Assembly (NCBI RefSeq): GCF_013395055.1
Contig: NZ_CP058349.1
Span: forward strand, 434,001 to 498,000
Direction of reading: 5' to 3'
DNA: 64,000 bases
Source: Pseudomonas sp. ABC1
GTDB taxonomy: Bacteria > Pseudomonadota > Gammaproteobacteria > Pseudomonadales > Pseudomonadaceae
Below are positions 33,060 through 40,665 of the stretch, one piece after another. Made by a program: the position numbers and the translations under genes. How positions within the stretch are numbered: the stretch's first letter is position 1; every line of letters starts with the position of its first letter. Below the pieces are notes generated by a model. It did no database searches. It saw only the letters and a program-made list of their open reading frames with translations, and had not been told where the DNA came from.

Positions 33060-33521
33060 ATGAAACTCGACACTGCCCAACCGTTCACTCACACAACTCC
33101 GGTTCCCGTCAAGCACCAAGCGGAAACAGAAACCAGCTCGCCAGCCCCGGACAGCAGCGACTCCTTACGCGAAGGTATTCGCGTCAGCCTGTCCGAAGTA
33201 GGCATCCAGCGTTCCAAAAGTACGGATAAGAATGCGGATATTGACGAAAGCGATCTCCCCAATGGAATCAAGGAGATCCTCAAGATGATCCGCGAACTGA
33301 AACGACAGATCGCCGAAAAAATGGCTGAACTGCAAGCTGCCATGGCCGATGACAGCGGCACACCGGAAGAACGCCAAATTCGACTGGGCGCTCTGCAAAG
33401 CAGCCTGGCCACGCTGCAGGGTGCACTTTCCACAGCCAATGCCAACCTGATCAAAGCCATGAAGGACAGCAACCTCAGCAGCGAGCAAATGACTACTGCC
33501 GTATCACTGTCCATGAACTGA
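33060..33521 (+). CDS. Hypothetical coiled-coil protein, 153 aa
   Basis: This soluble protein has a disordered Thr/Ser/Pro-rich N-terminus (residues 1-45) and the segment DIDESDLPNGIKEILKMIREL. A helical coiled-coil region with a regular Ala/Leu pattern (ALQSSLATLQGALSTANANL, about residues 85-145) completes it. I recall similar uncharacterised proteins in other pseudomonads but no function. It lies 111 bases after tadF with lower-GC flanks and its own strong terminator, so it is probably a separate unit. A start at 33033 is also open; 33060 is preferred for lack of a signal in the extra residues. Confidence 0.7.
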   Translation: MKLDTAQPFTHTTPVPVKHQAETETSSPAPDSSDSLREGIRVSLSEVGIQRSKSTDKNADIDESDLPNGIKEILKMIRELKRQIAEKMAELQAAMADDSGTPEERQIRLGALQSSLATLQGALSTANANLIKAMKDSNLSSEQMTTAVSLSMN

Positions 33522-33586
33522 GAAGACACGAAGCGGATTCCATAAAAGGACAGGCCTCGGCATATGCGAGAAAGGCTCTCGCTGAA

Positions 33587-33620
33587 TTGAATAGGCCCCG
33601 ACAATGCGGGGCCTATTCAA
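33587..33620. terminator. Strong bidirectional terminator hairpin
   Basis: TTGAATAGGCCCCG (33587-33600) pairs perfectly with its complement at 33607-33620 around a 6-base loop. It separates the 153-aa gene from convergent rluB and has A/T-rich outer arms, fitting termination in both directions. Confidence 0.9.
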
Positions 33621-33641
33621 TTCACTGCGCAACGCTGTCCG

Positions 33642-34649
33642 TCAGCTACGGCCACGCCCTTTACCGGACGTGTCCCGACCACGGCCACCGCGCTTGATAT
33701 CGCCAGGCCGCTCGGCCACGGCGCTACCGCGCTCACGGTTCTTGCCCGAACCGCCCTCGGCGGGACGCAGCACGCGCTTGTTACGCTCGCTGCGGGTCAG
33801 CGGTTTGGAGGTCTTGCGTTGCTGACGCTCCAACTGCTCTTTCGGCTTGACCTTCACCTCAGGCAACGCCACCGGCTTCAGGCCGACTTCCTCACTGAGG
33901 ATATCCACCTCGCGCTGTGCCATCTCGCGCCAGCGGCCCATGGGCAGGTCGGAGGTCATGAACACCGGGCCGAAGCGCACGCGCTTCAGACGGCTCACCA
34001 CCAGCCCCTGGGATTCCCACAGACGGCGAACCTCACGGTTGCGCCCTTCCATCACGACACAGTGATACCAGTGGTTGAAGCCTTCGCCTCCCGGCGCTTC
34101 CTTGATATCGGTGAAGCGTGCCGGACCGTCTTCGAGGGTCACGCCGTTTTTCAGGCGCTCGAGCATCTCCTCGTCGACCTCACCGCGCACACGCACGGCG
34201 TACTCGCGGTCCATCTCGTAGGACGGGTGCATCAGGCGGTTGGCCAGTTCGCCGTCGGTGGTGAACAGCAGCAGGCCGGTGGTGTTGATGTCCAGGCGGC
34301 CGATATTGATCCAGCGCCCTTCCTTCAGGCGTGGCAGCCGGTCGAACACCGTCGGGCGGCCTTCCGGGTCGTCGCGGGTGCAGATCTCGCCATCGGGCTT
34401 GTTGTAGATCAGGACCCGGCGCACGGCCTCGGTGGTCTCTTCACGCTTGAGCAGACGCCCATCCAGCGCGATCGCATCGTGCAGGTCGACCCGCTGACCG
34501 AGGGTCGCCACGTTGCCGTTGACACGAATGCGGCCCGCCGCGATCCAGCCTTCGACTTCGCGCCGCGAAGCCAGGCCGATGCGCGCCAGCACCTTTTGCA
34601 GTTTCTCGCCGTGGGCGATATGGGGTTCGGGTGTTTCATGCTCGGTCAT
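33642..34649 (-). CDS. rluB: 23S rRNA pseudouridine synthase RluB
   Basis: This 335-residue RsuA/RluB-family synthase, in E. coli specific for U2605 of 23S rRNA, has an N-terminal S4 RNA-binding domain (EKLQKVLARIGLASRREVEGWI). The catalytic domain carries the active Asp in GRLDINTTGLLLFTTDG and the motif MEGRNREVRRLWESQG. The basic, Gly/Arg/Lys-rich C-terminal extension of about 80 residues (ending DTSGKGRGRS) is typical of RluB rather than RluE/F. A GGGAGGTG ribosome site supports the ATG at 34649. Confidence 0.92.
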   Translation of the reverse strand: MTEHETPEPHIAHGEKLQKVLARIGLASRREVEGWIAAGRIRVNGNVATLGQRVDLHDAIALDGRLLKREETTEAVRRVLIYNKPDGEICTRDDPEGRPTVFDRLPRLKEGRWINIGRLDINTTGLLLFTTDGELANRLMHPSYEMDREYAVRVRGEVDEEMLERLKNGVTLEDGPARFTDIKEAPGGEGFNHWYHCVVMEGRNREVRRLWESQGLVVSRLKRVRFGPVFMTSDLPMGRWREMAQREVDILSEEVGLKPVALPEVKVKPKEQLERQQRKTSKPLTRSERNKRVLRPAEGGSGKNRERGSAVAERPGDIKRGGRGRDTSGKGRGRS

Positions 34650-34820
34650 CTGGGCACCTCCCGGTGTGACATTTCCGATTGAAAGGGATCGCATCATACG
34701 CATTTGCGCAACGCAGCGCACGAAAGCCCGCCCGGGTCACCAATGGACGCGGACAAACCCCGCTCCGCTGGTTTAACCTTCGAGGCGAAGATCGACTCCA
34801 ACGGCCATAAGGAAAACACC

Positions 34821-35093
34821 ATGCCGATCCACAACCTGCAAACCCAACTCGACGAACTGCGCAACCAACTCGCGCAGGACACACCCCTGACCGAGGAGGA
34901 GCGCACCGCCCTGCAGGAAATCGCCCAGCGCATCGAAATCCGCCTGGCCAACGAAGGCTCCGGCGACGAAGAACCCCATGACAGCCTGGTCGACGGCGTG
35001 AATCTGGCGGTCGAACGCTTCGAAGCCAGCCACCCGAATACCGCCATGACCCTGCGCAACATCATCCAGAGCCTGGCCAACATGGGGATCTGA
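34821..35093 (+). CDS. DUF4404-family small protein, 90 aa
   Basis: This 90-residue acidic helical protein (MPIHNLQTQLDELRNQL and SLVDGVNLAVERFEASHPN) resembles the DUF4404 family of pseudomonads. It is divergent from rluB and convergent with queF. The ATG at 34821 follows AAGGAAAA; the frame upstream to 34704 overlaps the rluB promoter and is less likely. No membrane segment or known catalytic motif is visible, and no function is assigned to the family. Confidence 0.75.
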   Translation: MPIHNLQTQLDELRNQLAQDTPLTEEERTALQEIAQRIEIRLANEGSGDEEPHDSLVDGVNLAVERFEASHPNTAMTLRNIIQSLANMGI

Positions 35094-35122
35094 GACCCCG
35101 CCCTCAGCGCAGGTCAGGCAGC

Positions 35123-35953
35123 TTATTGCCTGGCCAGCCGCGGGTTGACCGGGGTGAACGGCTCGCTGCTGCGATACGGGTTGATGTCCAGCCCACCACG
35201 GCGCACATAGCGGGCACTGACCAGCAGGCGCTGCGGCTGCAGCACCCGCCACAGGTCGAGGTAGATACGCTCCACGCACTGCTCGTGGAAGTCGGCATGC
35301 TGGCGGAAGCTCACCAGGTACGCCAGCAGGCTCTCGGGCTGCAACCACGCACCCTGGTACTCAACAGACACGCTGCCCCAGTCAGGCTGACCGGTGACCG
35401 GGCAATTGGACTTGAGCAAGTGGCTGTGCAGGCTGGCGCTCACCTGCCGCGTCGGATCGCAGCTCAGCAGCTCCGCTCGTGGCGCATCGTACTCGCTGAT
35501 GACGACATCCAGATCGTCGATGCATTGCCCCGGCAGTTCGACCAGGCCTTGCGCAGTGGCCTCCTGAATACTGCTCACACGCACCCCGACCGGCGCCCCC
35601 GCCACGGCGGACAGATCGCGCACCAACGTCTCGGCCACGGCTTCACGGCTGGCGAAGACCGTCTGGTTGAGCGAATTCAGGTAGAGCTTGAACGACTTGG
35701 ATTCGATGATATTCGGCGAGTCGGCGGGAATGGCGAACTCGGCGATGGCCACCACCGGCTTGCCCGAAGGCAGCAGCCAGGACAGCTCATAGCAGTTCCA
35801 GATATCCACGCCACGATACGGCAGGGTCGCCGCCGTCAGGCCCAGCTCGCGCCACTTCGTCTCCCGGGAAATCGGGAACAGAAGCTCTGGGCTGTAGCTG
35901 GACACATAGGCACTGGACTTGCCCAGCGGAGACAGTTCGGCGGGATGCTGCAT
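35123..35953 (-). CDS. queF: NADPH-dependent 7-cyano-7-deazaguanine reductase
   Basis: This 276-residue type II (bimodular) QueF reduces preQ0 to preQ1 in queuosine biosynthesis. The QueF motif ESKSFKLYLNS lies in the N-terminal half, and the catalytic Cys with following Asp in SNCPVTGQPDWG in the C-terminal half. Length agrees with E. coli QueF (282). The ATG at 35953 (MQHPAELSPLGKSS) matches the family start; the frame is open upstream to 36031. No other queuosine genes are near, as is usual. Confidence 0.95.
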   Translation of the reverse strand: MQHPAELSPLGKSSAYVSSYSPELLFPISRETKWRELGLTAATLPYRGVDIWNCYELSWLLPSGKPVVAIAEFAIPADSPNIIESKSFKLYLNSLNQTVFASREAVAETLVRDLSAVAGAPVGVRVSSIQEATAQGLVELPGQCIDDLDVVISEYDAPRAELLSCDPTRQVSASLHSHLLKSNCPVTGQPDWGSVSVEYQGAWLQPESLLAYLVSFRQHADFHEQCVERIYLDLWRVLQPQRLLVSARYVRRGGLDINPYRSSEPFTPVNPRLARQ

Positions 35954-36098
35954 GGGGAAAACCTGCTGAAGAAAACGGCGGGATTGTAACCCCTTGCAGG
36001 CCATTACGCCCGCCATGGGCCGCCCGTTCACACGAAAGGCTTCATGCCTTCACGCGGCCTTGCTAACGTAGCCACCCCATACCCGCACCAGGCCACCC

Positions 36099-37181
36099 AT
36101 GGATTCGATCACCCAAGCCGTCCTCGGCGCCAGCGTCCAGGCGAGCCTGCTCGGCCGCTGGCAAGGTCGCAAGGCGCTCCTGTACGGCGCCCTGCTCGGC
36201 ACCCTGCCCGACCTGGACGTCATCATCGATTATGGCGATGCCGTCGCCAACATGACCTACCACCGTGGTTTCAGCCACTCGTTGCTGGTGCTCAGCCTGT
36301 TCTCGGTGCTGCTCGCCTGGTTGCTGCGGCGCTTCTTTCTCGACGCGGGCTATTCGGCCGCACGGCTGCTGCTCTGTATCTGGCTGGTGCTGACGACCCA
36401 TGTCCTGCTGGATGCCTTCACCAGCTACGGCACGCAGTTGCTGTGGCCCCTGCCGACGCCGCCGATCGCCTGGTCGAGCATTTTCATCATCGACCCGCTG
36501 TACAGCCTGCCCTTGCTGCTGGCGGTGCTGTTGACCGGCCTGTTCGGCCTGAACGGTAAATGCCGGCGTCTGCCTGTGATCGCCCTGGCGGCATCGTCGC
36601 TCTACCTCGGCTCGACGCTGGCCGGCAAGCAGATGGCGGAAAAACGCATGCACGACGCCCTCGCACAGCAAGGCATCGAGGCTCATCGGGTGTTCAGTGC
36701 GCCGACACCTTTCAATACGCTGCTGTGGCGCATGCTCGCGGTGGATGACGAGCACTACTACGAGGCGGTCAGCAGTTGGTTCGATAACGAGCCGCCGTCG
36801 CTGGTCCCCATCGCCAGGGGCACCGAACAGATCGAAAGGCTGCAAGGTTCCGCCGCCCACGAACGCCTGCGCTGGTTCAGCGATGACCTGCTGCGCTATG
36901 ACGATATCGACGGCCAGGTGGTCGTCACCGACCTGCGCCTGGGCATGACCGGCTTCCACCCGTTTCGTTTTGCGCTGGCCGAACAGCGTGCCGGTGACTG
37001 GGTCGTGCTGGAGCAGCCCCAGCGCCTGCCAGCCGAACGCGGCGACCTGCAGCGGCTGGTGCTGATCTGGAACAGAATCTGGCAGCCGCACCCCGAACTG
37101 CCGCTGGCGCAGTGGGTCGCCCCACTTGCGCAGTCGGGCCCAGGCAAGCGCTCGGCTGGACTCCCGCCTGCGCGGGAATAA
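36099..37181 (+). CDS. Membrane-bound metal-dependent hydrolase, YdjM/DUF457 type
   Basis: This 360-residue protein begins MDSITQAVLGASVQASLLG, the family start, with metal-ligand candidates in LPDLDVIIDYGD and YHRGFSHSLLVL and about five membrane helices to residue 185. A soluble C-terminal part of about 175 residues follows. Relatives are called inner-membrane LexA-regulated hydrolases, but no substrate is known. The last residues (about RSAGLPPARE) and the TAA stop are encoded by a REP-like palindrome (37157-37187), so the natural C-terminus may once have been different. Confidence 0.8.
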   Translation: MDSITQAVLGASVQASLLGRWQGRKALLYGALLGTLPDLDVIIDYGDAVANMTYHRGFSHSLLVLSLFSVLLAWLLRRFFLDAGYSAARLLLCIWLVLTTHVLLDAFTSYGTQLLWPLPTPPIAWSSIFIIDPLYSLPLLLAVLLTGLFGLNGKCRRLPVIALAASSLYLGSTLAGKQMAEKRMHDALAQQGIEAHRVFSAPTPFNTLLWRMLAVDDEHYYEAVSSWFDNEPPSLVPIARGTEQIERLQGSAAHERLRWFSDDLLRYDDIDGQVVVTDLRLGMTGFHPFRFALAEQRAGDWVVLEQPQRLPAERGDLQRLVLIWNRIWQPHPELPLAQWVAPLAQSGPGKRSAGLPPARE

Positions 37182-37187
37182 CGAAGG
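37157..37187. repeat. REP-like palindrome, copy 1 (overlaps hydrolase 3' end)
   Basis: TGGACTCCCGCCTGCGCGGG plus the following GAATAACGAAGG contains the stem TCCCGC-CTGC-GCGGGA. It belongs to the same family as repeats near 40.5, 56.2 and 59.0 kb. Confidence 0.7.
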
Positions 37188-37236
37188 CGCTTCGAGACAA
37201 GCGCCAAGAACTGCATTGGAATCGGCCCCGCGCAGG

Positions 37237-37824
37237 CTAGCGCTTGGCCAATAAGCCACGCAGCAGCAGTTCCAGTGCTGTAATGCCCTGCGCCAGCCGC
37301 GTATTGCCGTCTTCGCCATCTGCGATCCAGAACGCCGCTTCGGCCAGGCTGCCGTAGATCAGCGATGCCAGCGCCTGCGGATCGGCCTCGTCCACCACCC
37401 CTTGCCGCATGAGGTTGTCGAGCAGCCGTTGCATGGACTGGATGCAGTGGCGTTGCGACTCCGGCGAAGCACCGCCCAGCACGGCCCTGGTGTCACGCAG
37501 CACGATGCGCTGGATTTCCGGCTCCTGCGCCATTTCCAGATAGGCGCGGCAGCGGTTGCGAAAGCCTTCCCAGGCGTCTTCGGCGGTGTCGGAGATGGCG
37601 TGCAGGCGCTGATCCGTCTCGGCGTCAATCTGCTCCACCACTGCGGCCAGCAATCCCTTCTTGTCACCGAAGTGGTGATAGAGCGCCCCCCGGGTCAGCT
37701 TCGCCTGTGCGGTGAGATCATCCATCGAGGTGTCGGCATAGCCCCGCTCACCGAAAACTTGCCGTGCTGTCGCCAGCAGCGTGACGCGGGTTTCTTCCGT
37801 CTCTGCGCGGGTACGGCGAACCAT
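37237..37824 (-). CDS. TetR/AcrR-family repressor
   Basis: This 195-residue regulator has an N-terminal helix-turn-helix with ARQVFGERGYADTSMDDLTAQAKLTRGALYHHFGDKKGLL split by the recognition helix. The larger C-terminal ligand-binding domain (residues about 60-195) follows. It is divergent from a drug-type MFS gene, and two copies of the palindrome CATACGrmCTGyATG lie in the 139-base gap, one before each gene. The natural reading is that it represses itself and the efflux genes until an inducer binds. The inducer is unknown. Confidence 0.92.
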   Translation of the reverse strand: MVRRTRAETEETRVTLLATARQVFGERGYADTSMDDLTAQAKLTRGALYHHFGDKKGLLAAVVEQIDAETDQRLHAISDTAEDAWEGFRNRCRAYLEMAQEPEIQRIVLRDTRAVLGGASPESQRHCIQSMQRLLDNLMRQGVVDEADPQALASLIYGSLAEAAFWIADGEDGNTRLAQGITALELLLRGLLAKR

Positions 37825-37837
37825 TGGCCTCTCCTTT

Positions 37838-37852
37838 CATACGGACTGCATG
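37838..37852. promoter_or_regulatory. TetR operator candidate O1, CATACGGACTGCATG
   Basis: An imperfect palindrome (CATACG-GAC-TGCATG) lies 14 bases upstream of the tetR start codon. It matches the second site at 37892-37906 in 12 of 15 positions. Confidence 0.65.
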
Positions 37853-37891
37853 ATTGTTTACAAACACAACGTATGAATATAGAGTTTCAAT

Positions 37892-37906
37892 CATACGACC
37901 TGTATG
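37892..37906. promoter_or_regulatory. TetR operator candidate O2, CATACGACCTGTATG
   Basis: This palindrome (CATAC-GACCT-GTATG) lies just downstream of a plausible promoter for the MFS gene: TTGTTT at 37854-37859 and TATAGA at 37878-37883, 18-base spacing. A further half site CGTATG is at 37870-37875. Repression by blocking initiation is inferred. Confidence 0.65.
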
Positions 37907-37963
37907 TATTGTTGCCAGCGAAGCCTGTCTTGGCAATCCCGGCGCCAAAGGAGATGCCACCCC

Positions 37964-39172
37964 ATGCTCAACCCCTACCGCGAGCTATTCGCCATGCCTG
38001 GCACCAAGGGCTTCTCCCTGGCCGGCCTGGTGGCACGCATTCCGTTGCCCATGGCCGGCATCGGCATCATCACCATGCTGGCGCAGTTGCGTGGCAGCTA
38101 CGCCCTGGCCGGGGCGGTATCGGCCACCTTCGTGCTGACCTATGCGCTGTTGTCTCCACAGATTTCGCGGCTGGTGGATCGGCATGGCCAGCGTCGCGTG
38201 CTGCCCATCGCCACCGCCATCAGCGTGCTGGGCATGATGTGGCTGCTGGCCTGCACGCACTGGCAGATAGCGGACTGGACGCTGTTCATTGGAGCGATAC
38301 TGGCCGGCTTCATGCCCAGCCTGTCGGCGATGGTCCGGGCGCGCTGGACGGCGCTGTATCGCGGCCAGCCACACCTGCAAACGGCTTATTCGCTGGAAAC
38401 GGTATTCGATGAAGTCACCTTCATCGCCGGGCCGCCGCTGTCAGTCGGGTTGTCGGTGGCGCTGGCGCCCCAGGCCGGCCCACTGGCGGCGGCGCTGCTG
38501 CTGATGCTCGGCGTCTTCGCGCTAGTCGTGCAACGTGGCACCGAACCGCCCGTCGAGGCGCAAGACGCTGCCACGGAAGGTGCGGGATCGGTAATCCGCT
38601 TGGCAAACGTGCGGCGGCTGGCGCTGCTGATGGTGGCAATGGGCGTCATCGTCGGCACCGTGGATATCGTGAGTGTGGCCTTTGCCGAACACCTGGGCCG
38701 ACCGGCGGCGGCCAGTCTGGTGCTATCGGCCTATGCCGTGGGCTCCTGCCTGGCCGGGCTGCTGTTCGGCGCACTCAAACTGCAGACACCCTTGCATCGC
38801 TTGTTGCTGCTGGCCGGGTTGGCAACGGCCGCGACCACGCTGCCCCTGTTGCTAGTCGGCAGTATCGCCGCGCTGGCTGGAGCCGTGCTGGTCGCGGGAG
38901 TGTTCTTCGCACCGACCATGATCATCGCCATGTCGCTGGTCGAGCGCCTGGTGCCCGAGCGACGCCTGACCGAAGGCATGACCTGGCTGCTGGCCGGGCT
39001 GAATGTCGGCGTGGCGCTGGGCGCGGCGGTATCCGGCCAAGTGGTGGATGGCGGTGGAGCACGAGCCGGGTTCACCGTCGCGCTCTGTGCGGGTGCAGTG
39101 GTACTGCTCGTGGCGCTGTGGGGGCATCGGCACCTGCGCGCACATGGTTTGCCTGGATCGGATGCCACGTGA
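37964..39172 (+). CDS. MFS transporter, drug-efflux type, in TetR unit
   Basis: This 402-residue, 12-helix major facilitator starts MLNPYRELFAMPGTKGFSLAG with AAAGGAG upstream. The loop between helices 2 and 3 reads LVDRHGQRRVLP, the MFS motif A pattern. Low content of charged residues in helices gives no substrate clue. It is divergent from the TetR repressor, whose operator overlaps its promoter region, and is followed after 40 bases by a second MFS gene, so the two are probably co-transcribed and co-repressed. The frame is open to 37904 but no start signal is there. Confidence 0.87.
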   Translation: MLNPYRELFAMPGTKGFSLAGLVARIPLPMAGIGIITMLAQLRGSYALAGAVSATFVLTYALLSPQISRLVDRHGQRRVLPIATAISVLGMMWLLACTHWQIADWTLFIGAILAGFMPSLSAMVRARWTALYRGQPHLQTAYSLETVFDEVTFIAGPPLSVGLSVALAPQAGPLAAALLLMLGVFALVVQRGTEPPVEAQDAATEGAGSVIRLANVRRLALLMVAMGVIVGTVDIVSVAFAEHLGRPAAASLVLSAYAVGSCLAGLLFGALKLQTPLHRLLLLAGLATAATTLPLLLVGSIAALAGAVLVAGVFFAPTMIIAMSLVERLVPERRLTEGMTWLLAGLNVGVALGAAVSGQVVDGGGARAGFTVALCAGAVVLLVALWGHRHLRAHGLPGSDAT

Positions 39173-39212
39173 TGGCGACTCACCCTGTTTCTTCATTTCA
39201 AGGACTTGAGCC

Positions 39213-40430
39213 ATGAGCACACCCGCATCGGTATCCGCAGGCGCCTTGCCTCGCCCCCCCTGGCTGGCCGTGGCAGCGGTCGGACTTGCCACGTTTTCCG
39301 TCGTGACTACGGAAATGCTCCCGGTTGGCCTGCTGTCCCCCATCGCTGACACCCTGGACATTTCCACCGGAACTGCTGGTCTGATGATCTCGTTGCCCGC
39401 GTTGCTGGCGGCGTTGTTCGCACCGCTGGTGGTGATCGCATCGGGCGGCATGGATAGACGCAGGATTCTGTGCGGGCTGCTGGGGCTGTTGATGATCGCC
39501 AATACGGCATCGGCACTCGCCCCTGGCCTGGGCTGGATGCTGGCCGCACGCGTGCTGGTCGGCTTCTGCATGGGAGGCATATGGGCCATCGCCGGCGGCT
39601 TGGCGGCACGGCTCGTTCCGGGACACGCGGTTGGTTTGGCAACGTCCATCATCTTTGGCGGAGTGGCGGCCGCGTCGGTGCTGGGCGTACCACTTGGAGC
39701 AGTGATTGGCGATTTTGCCGGATGGCGCTGGGCCTTCGGCAGCATGGCATTGCTCAGTGGACTGGTGCTGGCGCTTCATCTTGCCGTCATTCCGGCGCTG
39801 CCCGTTGCCCGGTCAGCCACCCTGCGCCAGTTCGGTGAACAACTTGTTGCCAATCACACATTGCAAGTCGGACTGCTCCTGACGCTGCTGCTGGTGGCCG
39901 GGCACTTCATGGTTTTCACCTTCGTGCGCCCGCTGCTGCTGTCGGTGGCTGGATTCGATGCGCAATGGATCGGCGCTCTACTGTTCGCCTATGGCATCGC
40001 GGGCATTGCCGGCAACTTCCTGGCGGGCATCGTCGCGGCACGGCGCACCACATGGACCGTGATGGCGATTGCACTGGGGCTGCTGCTGACGCCGGTATTG
40101 TTCCTGACCGTTGGCAACACCCACATCGGTGGAGGTACGGTGCTGCTGGCCTGGGGGCTGGCCTATGGCGGGGTTTCGGTCGGCCTGATGACCTGGATGA
40201 TAAAAGCCGCACCGGGCGCCGTGGAGATCGCCACCGCGCTGTATGTGGGCGTCTTCAATATCGGCATTGCACTTGGATCATGGGCGGGAGGCCGGACCGT
40301 GGATGGCTTTGGCCTGGCAGGCAATCTTTGGCTGGCGGGTGGACTGGCCGCTGCCGCACTGCTGCTGGCGCTTGCTGCCAGCCTGAACGAACAGAAAGCG
40401 AGAGCCGGAGATTGGCGGCCTGGCTCATGA
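39213..40430 (+). CDS. MFS transporter, DHA1/AraJ-SotB type
   Basis: This 405-residue, 12-helix carrier of the DHA1 family has the N-terminal signature FSVVTTEMLPVGLLSPIADTL typical of SotB/AraJ/YdhP-like sugar or drug efflux proteins. The motif LVGFCMGGIWAIAGGLAARLVP and the second-half loop GNFLAGIVAARR follow. AAGGACTTGAGCC precedes the ATG. It is the second gene after the TetR operator. Two related MFS genes in tandem under one repressor may give complementary substrate ranges; this is inference. Confidence 0.87.
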   Translation: MSTPASVSAGALPRPPWLAVAAVGLATFSVVTTEMLPVGLLSPIADTLDISTGTAGLMISLPALLAALFAPLVVIASGGMDRRRILCGLLGLLMIANTASALAPGLGWMLAARVLVGFCMGGIWAIAGGLAARLVPGHAVGLATSIIFGGVAAASVLGVPLGAVIGDFAGWRWAFGSMALLSGLVLALHLAVIPALPVARSATLRQFGEQLVANHTLQVGLLLTLLLVAGHFMVFTFVRPLLLSVAGFDAQWIGALLFAYGIAGIAGNFLAGIVAARRTTWTVMAIALGLLLTPVLFLTVGNTHIGGGTVLLAWGLAYGGVSVGLMTWMIKAAPGAVEIATALYVGVFNIGIALGSWAGGRTVDGFGLAGNLWLAGGLAAAALLLALAASLNEQKARAGDWRPGS

Positions 40431-40496
40431 GCCTGGAACCATGCCTTTCAACGTGTAGCGCTTGCCGGCAAGACAGGTGGCGCTACCACCACTGCA

Positions 40497-40576
40497 TGGA
40501 TTCCCATCTGCGCGGGAATGACAGAGGTTAGGAACACAAGGGGGAAGCCGTCGCCCCCGCGAAGGCGGGGGTCCAG
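40497..40576. repeat. Inverted pair of REP-like palindromes (copies 2 and 3)
   Basis: Copy 2 (40497-40522) contains TTCCCATCTGCGCGGGAA in plus orientation. Copy 3 (about 40546-40576) contains CCCCCGC-GAAG-GCGGGGG and matches the family consensus on the minus strand. The head-to-head pair forms a REPIN-like structure in the 235-base gap between convergent genes. Confidence 0.65.
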
Positions 40577-40665
40577 GTGCGCGGATGTCCGGGTAGCCTA
40601 GCCATGCATGCAATCGCCGGCAGTGGCTTAGCGACCTCTACGAAGACATTGAAAGGCACTCTCCC

